A stretch of 64,000 bases of DNA from Candidatus Vondammii sp. HM_W22 (GCF_022530855.2 NZ_CP099567.1:620001-684000), one strand, 5' to 3'. Positions 1-9,742 are shown, counted from the first letter of the stretch. The notes: generated from the sequence alone by a model not told the origin. Translations and numbers: made by a program.

Positions 1-861
1 GGCGAGGTCACGAAAACGGTTGGGAATACGCAACCGCTGGCAGATCGCCTTGACCAGCTTTGCGCTGCGCTTCTCATGGCCGATGTGGCGGGGCCATTTT
101 TCCGGAGGTGTAGTACCTTTGCCGATATCATGCAATAAAGCGGCAAAGCGTACCTCGGGATCACTGCTCAACAGGCAGGCCTGGTCCAGTACCATCAGGG
201 TATGCAGGCCGGTGTCGATTTCAGGGTGGTGGACTTCAGGCTGAGGCACGCCAAACAGTCTGTCCAGTTCCGGCAGTATGCATTTCAGGGCATGGCAATC
301 TCGGAGGGCTTCAAAGAAACGCCTCGGATTCGGCCCATCAAGAGCGCGGGATAGTTCTGACCAGACGCGTTCCGGTATAAGAGATTTCAGGCGATCATCG
401 GCAACCATCTGTTGAATCAGTGCAACAGTCTCATCAGCGATGCGAAATCCCCGGTCGGCATAGCGTGCGGCAAACCGTGCCAGGCGTAAGATTCTTATAG
501 GGTCTTCAGAAAAAGAGGGGGTGTGGCGCAGCAGGCGCTGTTCCAGGTCTCGCTGACCGGATAAAGGGTCAATCAGTTCGCCATCTGGGTCTATTGCCAT
601 GGCATTAATGGTCAGGTCCCGATGTGTCAGGTCTGTCTCAATCTGCGCCTGCTCATCTGCCGGAAGTGGGTTGTATCTTGGCAGTGCATATTCTTCTGAG
701 GTTTCAGGATGCAGGAAAACCGGAAATTCCCGGCCAACCTGGCGATAGCCAAGATCCAGCAGATCCTGGGCTGAGGCGCCGGTGACCAGCCAGTCCCGTT
801 CATGGACCGGCAGGCCCAGGAGCCGGTCTCTTACTGCACCGCCTACCAGATAAGTTTTCAT
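1..861 (-). CDS. cca: CCA-adding tRNA nucleotidyltransferase, 3' end cut by window
   Basis: Adds or repairs the 3' CCA of tRNAs in the cytoplasm. Reading the minus strand from the ATG at 861 gives 287 codons that run off the window edge; the usual length in this family is about 410. The N-terminus has the nucleotidyltransferase signature [10 protein letters not shown], followed by [14 protein letters not shown] and the body segment [16 protein letters not shown]. The start of the HD domain (LLHDIGKG, then PRHIGHE) lies near residues 245-265, so this is the longer HD-containing enterobacterial type. The frame is open throughout. Nothing upstream links it to an operon; the next gene lies in the opposite direction. 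The identification is firm. Confidence 0.95.
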   Translation of the reverse strand, partial: MKTYLVGGAVRDRLLGLPVHERDWLVTGASAQDLLDLGYRQVGREFPVFLHPETSEEYALPRYNPLPADEQAQIETDLTHRDLTINAMAIDPDGELIDPLSGQRDLEQRLLRHTPSFSEDPIRILRLARFAARYADRGFRIADETVALIQQMVADDRLKSLIPERVWSELSRALDGPNPRRFFEALRDCHALKCILPELDRLFGVPQPEVHHPEIDTGLHTLMVLDQACLLSSDPEVRFAALLHDIGKGTTPPEKWPRHIGHEKRSAKLVKAICQRLRIPNRFRDLA

Positions 862-932
862 CTGTATGATGCTAACCTGAAAAGATGAGATAAAACTATT
901 GTTGTTTATTGAATATCCGGTACCTTTTCATG

Positions 933-1387
933 ATGGATTATCGTCCCTCTCTGTTATTGGTTGTGCTCTCCTTTGAGTGGTTGCAGCACGGTCGGTTATT
1001 ACGCCCAATCTATTGGTGGTCATCTTGATCTGATGGGGCGAAGTCGTCCCATCGATCAATTGCTGGATGATTCGGCCACGCCAGACAGGTTGAGACAGCG
1101 GCTGCAACGGGTGAGTGAGATGCGAGCGTTCGCATCAGAGCAACTGAAGCTGCCGGATAATGCGAGTTATCGGAGTTACGCTGATCTGGAACGGGACGCT
1201 GTGGTCTGGAGCGTTGTGGCGACGCCTGAGTTTTCAATGGGTCCCTTTTTTTAAACGGTTGCTGCAACAGGCTGGGGGTGATATGACCGCTTTCTATCTT
1301 GCCTGTGAACGTCTTGGGGCGCTGCCAGAGAGACAGCGCCATGCAAAAATTGAGAGGCTGTTGGAGACGATCAAAAAAGGGAGCTAA
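933..1387 (+). pseudogene. Aminopeptidase-like lipoprotein, internal deletion and frameshifts
   Basis: Remnant of the predicted aminopeptidase family (PF10023-like, normally about 350 residues). An ATG at 933 begins a hydrophobic signal (SLLLVVLS), but the lipobox LSGCSTVGYY and the N-terminal domain continue in another frame, so a frameshift sits near 970. The N-terminal part (LPDNASYRSYADLERDAVVW, then ATPEFS) stops near 1240 and is joined, again out of frame, to the family C-terminus (RLLQQAGGDMTAFYLACERL, then ending near KIERLLETIKK). The central catalytic region with the zinc-binding HELAH-type motif is missing, about 240 residues by comparison with what I recall of the family. The product cannot be functional. 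Family assignment is from memory of the motifs. Confidence 0.7.
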
Positions 1388-2337
1388 GTCAACTGCCGCA
1401 GTTGTAGATAACGGTTTCGCTCGGATTTTCCTGCCAGATAAAATGGCACGATGGTATCTATATCGGTTGGCTCAATGCCCAGTTCGCCCAGACCATTATT
1501 ACTGCATACGCTGTCAACCTGCAGGGAGAGATAGTTGTCATAAGAGAAGGGCTTGCCAGGGAACAAGCCTAAGGCCCGTGCCTGAAGCCGGGAAAAGCCA
1601 TCGCTCAATCCAATCACGCGTTTATTAAGCTCCAGGGTATCAGCGGTGTATTGGACCAGCTCCCGTAAGGAGAATGTCCGCGGACCGCAAAGCTCATAAT
1701 GTTTTCCCCATGTGACCTTGTCATCCAATGACAGTGCAAATGCCTGCACTACATCACCCACATAGACCGGTGCGAAGCGAGCGGCGGGGCAGGCCAGTGG
1801 AAAGGGGCCGGGGATGGACTGGAGCAGCGAAGCGAAGCGGTTAAAGAAGCTGTCGTCATGGCCGAATATCACACTTGGACGAAAACTGGTGACGCGGATC
1901 TGCGGTTGCCCCAGCGTGTGAGTACGGTTCTCCGCTTTACCTTTGGTTTTCAGATACTGACTCGGGCCGTTCGACTCGCTCGCATTCAGGGCGCTCATGT
2001 GCAGGAGTCTGTTTATACCTACTTTTTTGCACGCCTCCACGACATGGTTTCCCAGGGTGACATGAAGGTGTTGAAAACTTCGGTTGCCCTTGGATTCGTT
2101 CAGTATCCCAATGAGATTGATGACTGCATCGCAGCCATTGAAGAGTTGCTGGAGTTGATCCGGATCGAATGGGTTCGACTTTGTCAGTCGTACCCCTTCA
2201 ATGGTTCGCAAACACGAATGCCGTTGTGGGTGACGAGTCGGAATAACAGATTCAATTCCATTGGCGGCGAGACGTGTGGCCAGATGCCGTCCGACAAAAC
2301 CGGTTCCTCCGAGGATGCATACTTTGCTACTCTTCAA
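1384..2337 (-). CDS. NAD(P)-dependent epimerase/dehydratase, complex I NDUFA9-like
   Basis: Atypical short-chain dehydrogenase of the NDUFA9/YfcH-like group, about 317 residues. The N-terminal Rossmann motif is GGTGFVG, followed by a DAVINLIGIL strand and a Ser-X(n)-YLKTKG stretch in place of the classical YxxxK. The start chosen is TTG at 2337, because it has AGGAAA about 7 bases upstream and begins just before the Rossmann strand; the open frame extends 39 codons further up and overlaps the divergent permease gene. Homologues act in sugar or quinone-related redox chemistry or as complex I assembly partners; the substrate cannot be told here. The 3' end overlaps the aminopeptidase remnant by 4 bases. 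Confidence 0.75.
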   Translation of the reverse strand: MKSSKVCILGGTGFVGRHLATRLAANGIESVIPTRHPQRHSCLRTIEGVRLTKSNPFDPDQLQQLFNGCDAVINLIGILNESKGNRSFQHLHVTLGNHVVEACKKVGINRLLHMSALNASESNGPSQYLKTKGKAENRTHTLGQPQIRVTSFRPSVIFGHDDSFFNRFASLLQSIPGPFPLACPAARFAPVYVGDVVQAFALSLDDKVTWGKHYELCGPRTFSLRELVQYTADTLELNKRVIGLSDGFSRLQARALGLFPGKPFSYDNYLSLQVDSVCSNNGLGELGIEPTDIDTIVPFYLAGKSERNRYLQLRQLT

Positions 2338-2428
2338 GTCAGATTTCCTTTCATCAAGGGTTTTCAGGGAATAGTGATTTTGATTGAAGCCGACCCTGAT
2401 AATCGCACAAACACACGGGAGTTTCTCA

Positions 2429-3226
2429 TTGTTTGAACTAATGGACTTTGCCATCTATCTTATGATTGGCAGTTTGGCCGGTGTGCTTGCCGGTTTGCTT
2501 GGCGTAGGTGGTGGATTGGTTATTGTCCCGACACTGATATGGATTTTTCGCGGTAACGGATTTGATCCGACGATCGTCGTGCATCTTGCCGTTGGGACGT
2601 CACTGGCAACGATTATCGTCACCTCCCTATCATCCATTCGTGCGCATCATAGTCGCGGGGCTGTTCTCTGGGCACCTGTTCTGCAGTTGGCACCTGGCAT
2701 TATGCTGGGTGCCTGGATAGGGGCGGTGATAGCCGATTTTCTGCCAACACTTTGGCTGCAGCGGGTGTTTGGTGTGTTTGCGATTTTAGTCGGTATTCAA
2801 ATGGCTATAGGCGCAAAACCGTCACCACACCGCGAGGTGCCAGACCGAGCGGGAATGGTTTTGGCGGGTGTGGTTATTGGTGCGATTTCGGCTGTCGTGG
2901 GAATCGGCGGTGGTTCGCTTACTGTCCCTTTTCTCAGTTGGTGTAACGTCAATATGCGAAATGCCGTTGCAACGTCTGCGGCCTGTGGGCTGCCCATCGC
3001 AATAGCCGGGGCAATCGGCTTTTTGGTGGTTGGCTGGAATGAGACCGCGCTGCCCGTTGGAAGCAGTGGTTATATCTATTGGCCGGCACTGGCCGGTATC
3101 GTTGTTGCCAGTTTTCTGCTTGCACCACTGGGTGCCTGGTTGGCGCATACACTCCCGATCGTGATACTGAAGCGAGGGTTTGCCCTGTTATTATTGCTTC
3201 TTGGCACAAAAATGCTGATTAACTAG
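2429..3226 (+). CDS. TauE/SafE family permease (sulfite or organosulfonate export type)
   Basis: Integral membrane protein of about 265 residues with roughly eight hydrophobic segments. It has the two family repeats: GSLAGVLAGLLGVGGGLVIVP near the N-terminus and GAISAVVGIGGGSLTVPFLS near the middle. Members move sulfite, sulfoacetate or other anions across the inner membrane; the substrate is not readable from sequence. The start is taken as TTG at 2429, because GGGAG lies 7 bases upstream; ATG at 2441 is the alternative. The gene is divergent from the epimerase, so both promoters must sit in a very short or overlapping region. The 3' end overlaps the next convergent gene by 4 bases. Confidence 0.85.
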   Translation: MFELMDFAIYLMIGSLAGVLAGLLGVGGGLVIVPTLIWIFRGNGFDPTIVVHLAVGTSLATIIVTSLSSIRAHHSRGAVLWAPVLQLAPGIMLGAWIGAVIADFLPTLWLQRVFGVFAILVGIQMAIGAKPSPHREVPDRAGMVLAGVVIGAISAVVGIGGGSLTVPFLSWCNVNMRNAVATSAACGLPIAIAGAIGFLVVGWNETALPVGSSGYIYWPALAGIVVASFLLAPLGAWLAHTLPIVILKRGFALLLLLLGTKMLIN

Positions 3227-3924
3227 TGATTAATTCGCCTAAAGAGTAGCAACTGACCATTTTTACCCTTCAGCACGAGCTGTCCGTTTGATTCGGCATA
3301 TTCAAAGAAACTGGAGATTCCTGTATCGGCATGTTGCAGGACCAACCGGTTGTTCTGTTGCATGATTAGCTGGCCTTCTTTGTATCTATTGCGTCGTTTA
3401 TAAATACGGAAGCGGCCATTGTTGATCGCCAGTATTTCACCGGTCTGCCCTCGCCACCTGCCATCCAGCGGCGTCTTATAATTGTTCTGTCTTTCGGAAG
3501 GGATGAACCTGTTCCACTGATTTAATGGCATGTTGCCTGGGAGACTGTTAGTCATTCCCCCGGGCATAGTCCATGGGGAGGTGCCAGGCATTCCGCCCAT
3601 GCTTCCAGGCATGCTCCAGGGCGAAAGTGCCGGCATGCCCCCGCGCATACTGCCCATGTTCCATGGATTGAGGCCCGGCATATTGCCCGCGTTTGCCATG
3701 GGGTTTGTCATCGAGTTCGTAGACCAGTTTCCACTTCCCTGGTTATCGCCACCGAGGCGTTTTTTATAAGAGGAAGAGAAGGCATCCATCATGTCAAACA
3801 TGGATTCAGCCATGCCGTTATAGCGGTTGGGATAGTCAAGGCCTGCTGCTGTTATAGAGACGTTCATTAGTAGCATGAGCAACAAGGTTAAATAGGTCTG
3901 TTTCACAATTCGTATTGGCCTCAA
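3223..3924 (-). CDS. Secreted Met/Pro/Gly-rich hypothetical protein
   Basis: No family recognised. About 233 residues from a TTG start; a GTG six codons later is equally possible. An N-terminal signal peptide (TYLTLLLMLLMNVSITAA) predicts export. Residues about 70-140 form a low-complexity region with irregular repeats of the type GM-P-x-SPW-MPG, very rich in Met, Gly and Pro. The C-terminal 80 residues look like a small beta domain (DGRWRGQTGEILAINNGRFR, then a run of short strands ending LLLFRRINH). Met-rich secreted stretches can bind copper or act as spacers, but nothing else here supports that. It is convergent with the permease and overlaps it by 4 bases. Confidence 0.6.
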   Translation of the reverse strand: MRPIRIVKQTYLTLLLMLLMNVSITAAGLDYPNRYNGMAESMFDMMDAFSSSYKKRLGGDNQGSGNWSTNSMTNPMANAGNMPGLNPWNMGSMRGGMPALSPWSMPGSMGGMPGTSPWTMPGGMTNSLPGNMPLNQWNRFIPSERQNNYKTPLDGRWRGQTGEILAINNGRFRIYKRRNRYKEGQLIMQQNNRLVLQHADTGISSFFEYAESNGQLVLKGKNGQLLLFRRINH

Positions 3925-4188
3925 TGGAGTGAAAGTCTCGGTGAGTCTGGTCTGAGAAGGCGTGGTATTTGTTCCGGTTTATGGTGAAAATTACTATCCG
4001 GCGAATGCAAAATACCAAGCCACTACCTTTCCTGCACCGTGGATTCTATCCTGATTATAGCGGTGATTGCTTGTGAGATGCCTGGAATAATTACTGACCG
4101 GCTGTTATTTAATGATAGTCTGAAAAATTGAAGTTTTTTATTTCAAGTACCCTCTAAAAACCTTCCAAAACCAGCGATAAGGTAGTAA

Positions 4189-5171
4189 TCAACTCAACCA
4201 ACCATTGATAAAAGCTATGCAACCGAGTTTTTTGATCATCAAGATCGACTTGACGTCCTTGAGCAGCTGGGAGACTCGCTGCCAAAGCTGAAAAGGACCG
4301 TAGACTGGGAGGTTTTCGGGTGTTGTTGGGCTCAGTTCATAAAACACAGTGCGGATGTTCAGGTGCTGGTCCTACAGCATTTATTCAATCTGTCCGATGA
4401 TAAAACAGAGCTCCAAATACGGGATCGCTATAGTTTTTATCGTTTTCCTGGGTTGAGCCCGGAGGGTAAGGTACCCGATGCTAAAACAGTTTGGGTATAT
4501 CGTGAGTGCCTGAAAGGCCGGGGCCTTGTTGATAAACTCTTTTCAGAGCTGTTGATCCAGATTGATGCAGCAAGCTTCAGTGCTCGCAAGGGGCAGATTG
4601 TAGATGCCACTATCGTCCCAGTACCCAGGCAACGTAATACGCGAGAGGATAATAGGCAAATCTAAAGATGGGGGCAGCCGAGGCATGGGGTGATAACAAA
4701 CGCCGCCAGAAGAATGTTGAAGCCCACTGGACAATGAAGCATGGTAAAACCCACTATGGGTACAAAAGCCACATCAGCATAGACCGGAAGCATAAGGTCA
4801 TTCGCAAGTATGCCATCACATCGGCTGAAGTTCACGATAGTCAGGTCTTCGAGGAACTGCAGGATGAGAACAACAATAATGGCAGTGTCTGGGCCGATTC
4901 CGCTTACCGCAGTGAAGAGCGGGAGTCTGCTTTAGCCGATGTACATTACCGCAGTCATATTCATCGCAAGTCGATATGGAAACTCCCCTTGAATGAACGG
5001 GAGCAAGAGGCAAACCGAAAACGATCAAGAGTTCGGACTCGAGTTGAGCACGTGTTTGCCCAGCAGGCCAATCGACTGGTGCGTAGCATCGGGCAAGTCA
5101 GGGTCGGCGTGAAGATGGGTATGATGAATTTGACGTACAACATGCGTCGATTGGTGTGGCTGGTCGGATGA
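4189..5171 (+). pseudogene. IS5-family transposase, frameshifted
   Basis: Remnant of an IS5-type DDE transposase. The frame open from 4189 has no ATG at its beginning and starts within the family N-terminus (YATEFFDHQDRLDVLEQLGD). The segment between WEVFGCCWAQF and VLVLQHLFNLSDD is shorter than usual, suggesting an internal loss of 15-20 residues. The first part (RDRYSFYRFPGLSPEGKVPD, IVDATIVPVPRQRN) ends at a stop at 4663-4665. The rest (GAAEAWGDNKRRQKN, HYGYKSHISIDRKHKVIRKY, WADSAYRSEERE, RVEHVFAQQ) continues in another frame. Terminal inverted repeats were not found. It is inactive. Confidence 0.85.
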
Positions 5172-5215
5172 AGCGAGGTATGGATATGGATGTTGCCAGA
5201 AGAATCAGTGTGAAG

Positions 5216-5417
5216 ACACTAGGCTCTCCAGTTCAGCATTGAGTGCTGCCTCGACCGTGATATTGGTCAGCATTTGCCGAAACTCGTTGAGATCTTCTTC
5301 AGTTTTGATGTGATTAGCGGCCGCTTGGGCTATCGCCTGGAGCTCTTTCTTGTCGATCATCTGCCTATCCTCTCCCTTGTTTGGGTTTAATGATAGGCAG
5401 TTACACAGAATTCAGGA
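5216..5417 (-). mobile_element. IS256-family end remnant
   Basis: This stretch matches the 5' part of the IS256-type transposase gene and the terminal repeat of the element at 10.15-11.44 kb. Both share the sequence encoding the family N-terminus (TTG-rich leader, KELQAIAQAA region) and the end motif GGCAGTTACACAGAA. Only about 200 bases remain. The terminal repeat abuts the truncated end of hsdS, so insertion of this element, or a deletion from it, is the likely cause of that truncation. Confidence 0.75.
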
Positions 5418-5774
5418 TAGTCTCAGATATTCTGGAAAATTTTTCTCCTTATTTGGCCGAGCAATTATTATGTCTATCGCGTTACTATCTGCATATTCTT
5501 TATCAACCACGCATGCTGTGCCTGGATATCCAGTCCTAACCATAAGAACATCACCTTCTTTGAGACGAGATTTTTTATTTACATTGTATCCTTCCAGAGA
5601 TAAATATACCCAGTTAGAGTTTTTGATCTTACCTTCCATAATGTTGGCAGATCGGAATGCTTTTACTCCGATGAACGATTCCACGTAGTATTGCGACGGT
5701 TTAATAACAATACCAACACATACAGATTCACACACTTCAGCAACACTTAAAGCAACCCACCCCTCAGGCACCAT
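5412..5774 (-). pseudogene. hsdS: Type I restriction specificity subunit, N-terminal fragment
   Basis: Begins at ATG 5774, overlapping the end of hsdM, with the usual HsdS opening MVPEGWVALSVAEVCESV. It contains part of the first target-recognition domain (GVKAFRSANIMEGKI, LKEGDVLMVRTGYPG). About 120 residues remain of a family that is normally near 400; the reading frame runs into the IS256 remnant and ends there. The second recognition domain and the central conserved helix are absent, so it cannot direct a complete type I complex by itself. Confidence 0.8.
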
Positions 5775-7288
5775 ACCCCAACTCCTCAAGATACTTATCC
5801 ATCTCTTTTTCCAGCCCGGCCAGTTCCGCTTTCAGTTTTTTACGGTCCTCCCGCACCGCCATTAAATCAATCGCCTCCTCTTCCTCAAAAGTATCCACAT
5901 AACGCGGAATATTGAGATTGAAATCGTTCTCCCTGATCTCTTCCAGGTCGGCAAGATAGGCGTATTTATCGACGTTCTGGCGCGCTTTGCAGGTGGCGAC
6001 AATCTTATCGATATGCGCTTCGGTGAGATGGTTCTGATTCTTGCCGTCCTGATATTCCCGGCTGGCGTCGATGAAAAAGACGGAATTTGCTCCTGCACTT
6101 CCCCTATCCTTGGCGGTCGCACCTGGTCTGCTTTTGTGTTTCCTGAAGATAAGTATGGCCGCAGGGATACCGGTGCCATAAAAAAGTTTTTCCGGCAGGC
6201 CAATAACGGCATCCAATAAGTTTTCTTCAATCAGTTTTCTGCGGATTCTGCCCTCGCTGGCACCCCGGAATAGTACGCCATGTGGCACCACCACGCCCAT
6301 GCGCCCTGTTTTCGGCTTCAGGGTTTCGATCATGTGCAGGATAAAGGCGTAGTCACCCTTGGTTCTGGGCGGGATGCCGCGGCGGAAGCGGTCATATTTG
6401 TCATCCTCGGCGGTTCCCTGACCCCACTTGTCCAGAGAGAAAGGTGGATTGGCCACCACCACGTCGAAGTGCAGCAGGTTTTCGTTGCTGTCCAGCAGGC
6501 GCGGGTTGCGCAGGGTATCACCCCATTTGATGATGTGGTTGTCTTCGCCGTGGAGAAACATGTTCATCTTGGCCAGTGCCCAGGTGCTGCCGATGGCCTC
6601 CTGACCATAGAGCTGATATCGCTTCGATCCGTTGAAATGCTGTTTGATCTGGCGGCCGCACTTCATCAACAGAGAGGCCGAACCACAGGTCGGGTCACAG
6701 ATGTCGTCACCCTTTTTTGGCTCTATCAGCTCAGCGGTAAGTTCTGAAACAGCGGCAGGAGTATAGAACTCGCCGGCCTTTTTTCCGGCACCGGCGGCGA
6801 ACCGGTCAATCAGAAACTCGTAGGCATCGCCGATGACATCTCTCTTGCCCACCCGGCTCGGGCGCAGGTTCATTCTTTTGCGCCTCGTCGCCCAGCTTGG
6901 TCGAATTGAACGAGATATCCTGAAACACCCCGTTGTCACCGTCGCGCAATTTGCTGCTGTTGCCATTTTCGATGGCATGCAGGGCCTTGTCGATACGTTC
7001 GCCGTTACCCGGTTCGTATCGTTTGTCGTAGAGCCAATAGAAGTTGGCGGTTCGGGGCAGGACAAAACGCTCGTTCTTCAGCAGCTCCTCGATAAGCTCC
7101 GGGCTCTCTCCGTGCGCCTTCTGATAGTCGTCATAATGGTTCTGCTAGACATCGGAGAGATATTTGAGAAACAGCATGGTCAGGACGTAGTCCTTGTAGA
7201 CGCTGGAGTCGACGGTGCCTCGGAAGGTATCGCAGGCCGCCCAGACGGCGTTGTTAATCTTCTTTTGGTCGATGCGCTCTTTTGACAT
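5764..7288 (-). pseudogene. hsdM: Type I DNA methyltransferase subunit, nonsense plus frameshift
   Basis: Adenine methyltransferase subunit of a type I R-M system. The start is ATG at 7288 (MSKERIDQKKINNAVWAACD). The first frame stops at a TAG after YLSDV (near 7145); homologous sequence (QNHYDDYQKAHGESPELI) continues in the same frame, so this is a point nonsense change. A frameshift near 6850 then moves to the frame holding DAYEFLIDRFAAGAGKKAGE, FYTP, the SAM motif DPTCGSASLL and the catalytic NPPF. Everything from there to the C-terminus is intact. No hsdR is present in the window. The motifs are clear, the damage is clear; I infer loss of function. Confidence 0.88.
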
Positions 7289-7293
7289 GGTGT

Positions 7294-7893
7294 TTATTGT
7301 TCCAGTAATTGTTGAAAAATGCCGTTGAGCATTTGCTGGCGATTGGCCAGTAGCTGTTTGGTGAGTCGCTGCTCCTGTTCCCAGCAACGTTGTACAGAGA
7401 CTATTTTTTCCTGTGTCGCCATGGGTGGAACCGCTACCGGCAGTGCACCCAGGCTCTGTTTGTTGAGCATCGGCATTCCGCTGCCGCTACGATGGATCAG
7501 AAAATAGTGCTGCGCCACGCTTTGGTTCAAGTACCAGTTGAGATATTCCGGCATGATCTGTTGACTGGTCAGGCGCAATACAAATAGCTGACTGGTGGCA
7601 ACAACCGGCTCATCGCCCAGTAGGATCGAAGCCCGGTAGTACTCGCCACGGGCGGGTAGCAGGATATCCCCGGGTTGCACCGTTGCGGCCTCCTTCGCAC
7701 CCTGCCAGCGGATTCTCGGCAACTGATCCGCTGTGAGCATCGCCCGGTCCTTGAGGTCCCTGATTTGCAGTACGGGGAGATTTCCCTCCGGATCTTCATT
7801 GATCTTACCGCGAAAGGTATGTCCCGCCCGGATGCCGGCAATGGTGTTTAGTGGTTTGCGCGTATAAATAATCGGTTTCTTGATAAGAGCCAT
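7294..7893 (-). CDS. Single-domain HsdS-like specificity protein
   Basis: A 199-residue protein resembling one half of a type I specificity subunit: one target-recognition domain (residues about 15-150, LPVLQIRDLKDRAMLTADQL, GDILLPARGEYYRASIL) followed by a short helical dimerisation segment (QEKIVSVQRCWEQEQRLTKQ) ending QQMLNGIFQQLLEQ. It lies 5 bases upstream of hsdM and reads in the same direction, so it belongs to that operon. Half-size S subunits can dimerise to give a symmetric site. The frame is intact, unlike its neighbours. ATG at 7893 has an AGG-rich region just upstream. Confidence 0.72.
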   Translation of the reverse strand: MALIKKPIIYTRKPLNTIAGIRAGHTFRGKINEDPEGNLPVLQIRDLKDRAMLTADQLPRIRWQGAKEAATVQPGDILLPARGEYYRASILLGDEPVVATSQLFVLRLTSQQIMPEYLNWYLNQSVAQHYFLIHRSGSGMPMLNKQSLGALPVAVPPMATQEKIVSVQRCWEQEQRLTKQLLANRQQMLNGIFQQLLEQ

Positions 7894-8149
7894 CCTTGGC
7901 GCTCCTTACCTCGTTTCAAAATTAACTGTGACCTGAACATCTGCGGCGGATGACTTCCTGCTGCGTATCCCATCTCTTCAAGTCATCAAAAAATATTCAG
8001 TAGAGACTCTATTTCATGGTGGTTGATCGTATTTGTGGCCACTCTTCCGGCAATGTCAACTATTAAAATGCAGTAGACCATCTACTCATAATATTAATTT
8101 ATCAGGATAGCAGTGTAAACCTCCAAAAAATGGGAGTTTCTGGAATCTT

Positions 8150-8839
8150 ATGATCCGAAGGGAATTCAATAGATACATGCTATCCATGCAGACACTGACG
8201 AGGCAACTTACAGCCCTGGAACTGGCCAATCGTGTGTTTACGGATACCCAGCTTGAGCGGGTGATTGAAGGTAGCAGACAGCGCCGCTATCACTTGGTGA
8301 ACCGGGCAATCAAGGCCGGAGAGCTGCTGCGTTTGTGCCGGGGCAGCTATCTGCCGGCAGAGCCCTTTAGGGATTATCCCATCCATCCCTTTGTCCTGGC
8401 TCAGGCCTTTGTTCCCGGAAGCTATGTCTCATATGAAACCGCCCTGGCCCACCATGGCTGGATTCCCGAAGCCGTGTATACCACCGCCAGTGTGACGCCG
8501 GAGAGAAAGTCTCGCGAGTACGAGCACAGATCGTTCGGACACTTTTCCTTTCATCCAATGGCCACACAGCCAGGTTATTTTCTGGAACGGGTGGATCGCG
8601 AACAATCCGGGGAACAGAGCATGCTGGTGGCCAAGCCATTCCGGGCATTGATGGATCTGGTCTGCGTTAGAAAAGCCGAATGGTAGGGGATGGAGTGGCT
8701 GGAGAAAATTTTGCGTATTGATTACGACTACCTGCGGCAAGTAACGGGGGCCGATATCCGAACCTTAAAACTGGTTTACAAGCATAAGCGCGTAATCCGG
8801 TTTCTCGATTCTTTAGCCAGGGAGTTAGGCAATGATTGA
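8150..8839 (+). pseudogene. abiEi: AbiEi-type antitoxin, in-frame nonsense
   Basis: Antitoxin and transcriptional repressor of a type IV AbiE toxin-antitoxin module. The N-terminal winged-helix region (RQRRYHLVNRAIKAGELLRL) and the following domain (SYVSYETALAHHGWIPEAVY) are recognisable. The frame ends at a TAG at 8684-8686 after RKAEW, but homologous sequence continues in the same frame (GMEWLEKILRIDYDYLRQVT) to TGA at 8837-8839, where it overlaps the toxin gene by 8 bases in the usual AbiE manner. So one point change, probably CAG to TAG, truncates the protein by about 50 residues. The true start may be 8177 or 8186. Confidence 0.78.
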
Positions 8840-9185
8840 AATAATCCAACAGCGGCTGGGGAGCTACAAAACCGGCAACCCGGTGGAAGAGGGGCAGGCT
8901 GCCAAAGAGATCCTGCAGGAAATCGCGCTGTATTCGTTGTGGCGTGTGGGATTTTTTGAGGTGGCCGCTTTTCAGGGAGGGACCAGTTTGCGTATTTTGC
9001 ACAAGCTGCCGCGATTCTCCGAGGATCTGGATTTCATCCTGAAGGAACCCGACCCCGGCTTTGAATGGAGCGGTTATCTTCAAAAGGCTCCAGGGCGGCC
9101 TCGAAGAGTTTGGCCTTCAAACCGAGACCGTTGCACCTTAGCAAGTCAAAACGATCAAGAAAAAAGGGTTTTAAAAAAACTGTAG
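8832..9185 (+). pseudogene. abiEii: AbiEii-type nucleotidyltransferase toxin, truncated
   Basis: Toxin partner of the AbiE module, a nucleotidyltransferase-like enzyme. The N-terminal motif GGTSLRILHKL and the acidic motif SEDLDF are present near residues 49-70. After FEWSGYLQ an extra base in an A-run shifts the frame; the alternative frame continues family-like sequence (GGLEEFGLQTETV) for only a few residues and is then lost. About 250 residues of the usual 280-300 are missing or out of frame. With the antitoxin also damaged, the module is dead. Confidence 0.75.
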
Positions 9186-9315
9186 TCTTCTCTTGCCGTT
9201 CTGGATAGTGCGAATCAAGCTCAAAATCATTTTTACAGGAGATCAATATCGGTTGAGTGGGTCTGGCACTCACACAAAAAAAGGAGCATCTTCACAGATG
9301 GGGCCTTTCGCGTGA

Positions 9316-9392
9316 TGGTGCGCCTGGCACGACTCGAACGTGCAACCAATGGCTTCGAAGGCCACTACTCTATCCAATTGAGCTACAGGCGC
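9316..9392 (-). tRNA. tRNA-Arg(TCG)
   Basis: A 77-base cloverleaf on the minus strand with encoded CCA. The acceptor GCGCCTG pairs with CAGGCGC, the anticodon loop is CTTCGAA (anticodon TCG), and the T-loop is TTCGAGT. Confidence 0.95.
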
Positions 9393-9451
9393 ATTTACTT
9401 TGGTAATAAAAACAGAGCCACATTCGATCATGATGTGGCCCTTATGATATA

Positions 9452-9528
9452 TGGCGCGCCAGGAAGGATTCGAACCTCCGACCGCTCGGTTCGTAGCCGA
9501 GTACTCTATCCAGCTGAGCTACTGGCGC
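9452..9528 (-). tRNA. tRNA-Arg(ACG)
   Basis: A 77-base cloverleaf on the minus strand with encoded CCA. The acceptor GCGCCAG pairs with CTGGCGC, the anticodon loop is CTACGAA (anticodon ACG, read as ICG), and the T-loop is TTCGAAT. In enteric bacteria this gene also follows csrA and tRNA-Ser(GCT). Confidence 0.95.
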
Positions 9529-9649
9529 AATACTGGAGGGCGAATACTGCTGATTTATCGCCCTGATGTCAATAAATAACCAATTTCCGTTAATTGTGGC
9601 AAAAAGAGGACTGAACACCCTTCGATCGCCACCTTTCAACAATAATATA

Positions 9650-9742
9650 TGGCGGAGAGAGAGGGATTCGAACCCTCGATGGAGCTATAAACCCCATACT
9701 CCCTTAGCAGGGGAGCGCCTTCAGCCGCTCGGCCATCTCTCC
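9650..9742 (-). tRNA. tRNA-Ser(GCT)
   Basis: A 93-base type II tRNA with a long variable arm and encoded CCA. The acceptor GGAGAGA pairs with TCTCTCC, and the anticodon loop CTGCTAA gives anticodon GCT. It lies in the same direction as csrA and would follow it but for the intervening insertion element. Confidence 0.95.
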
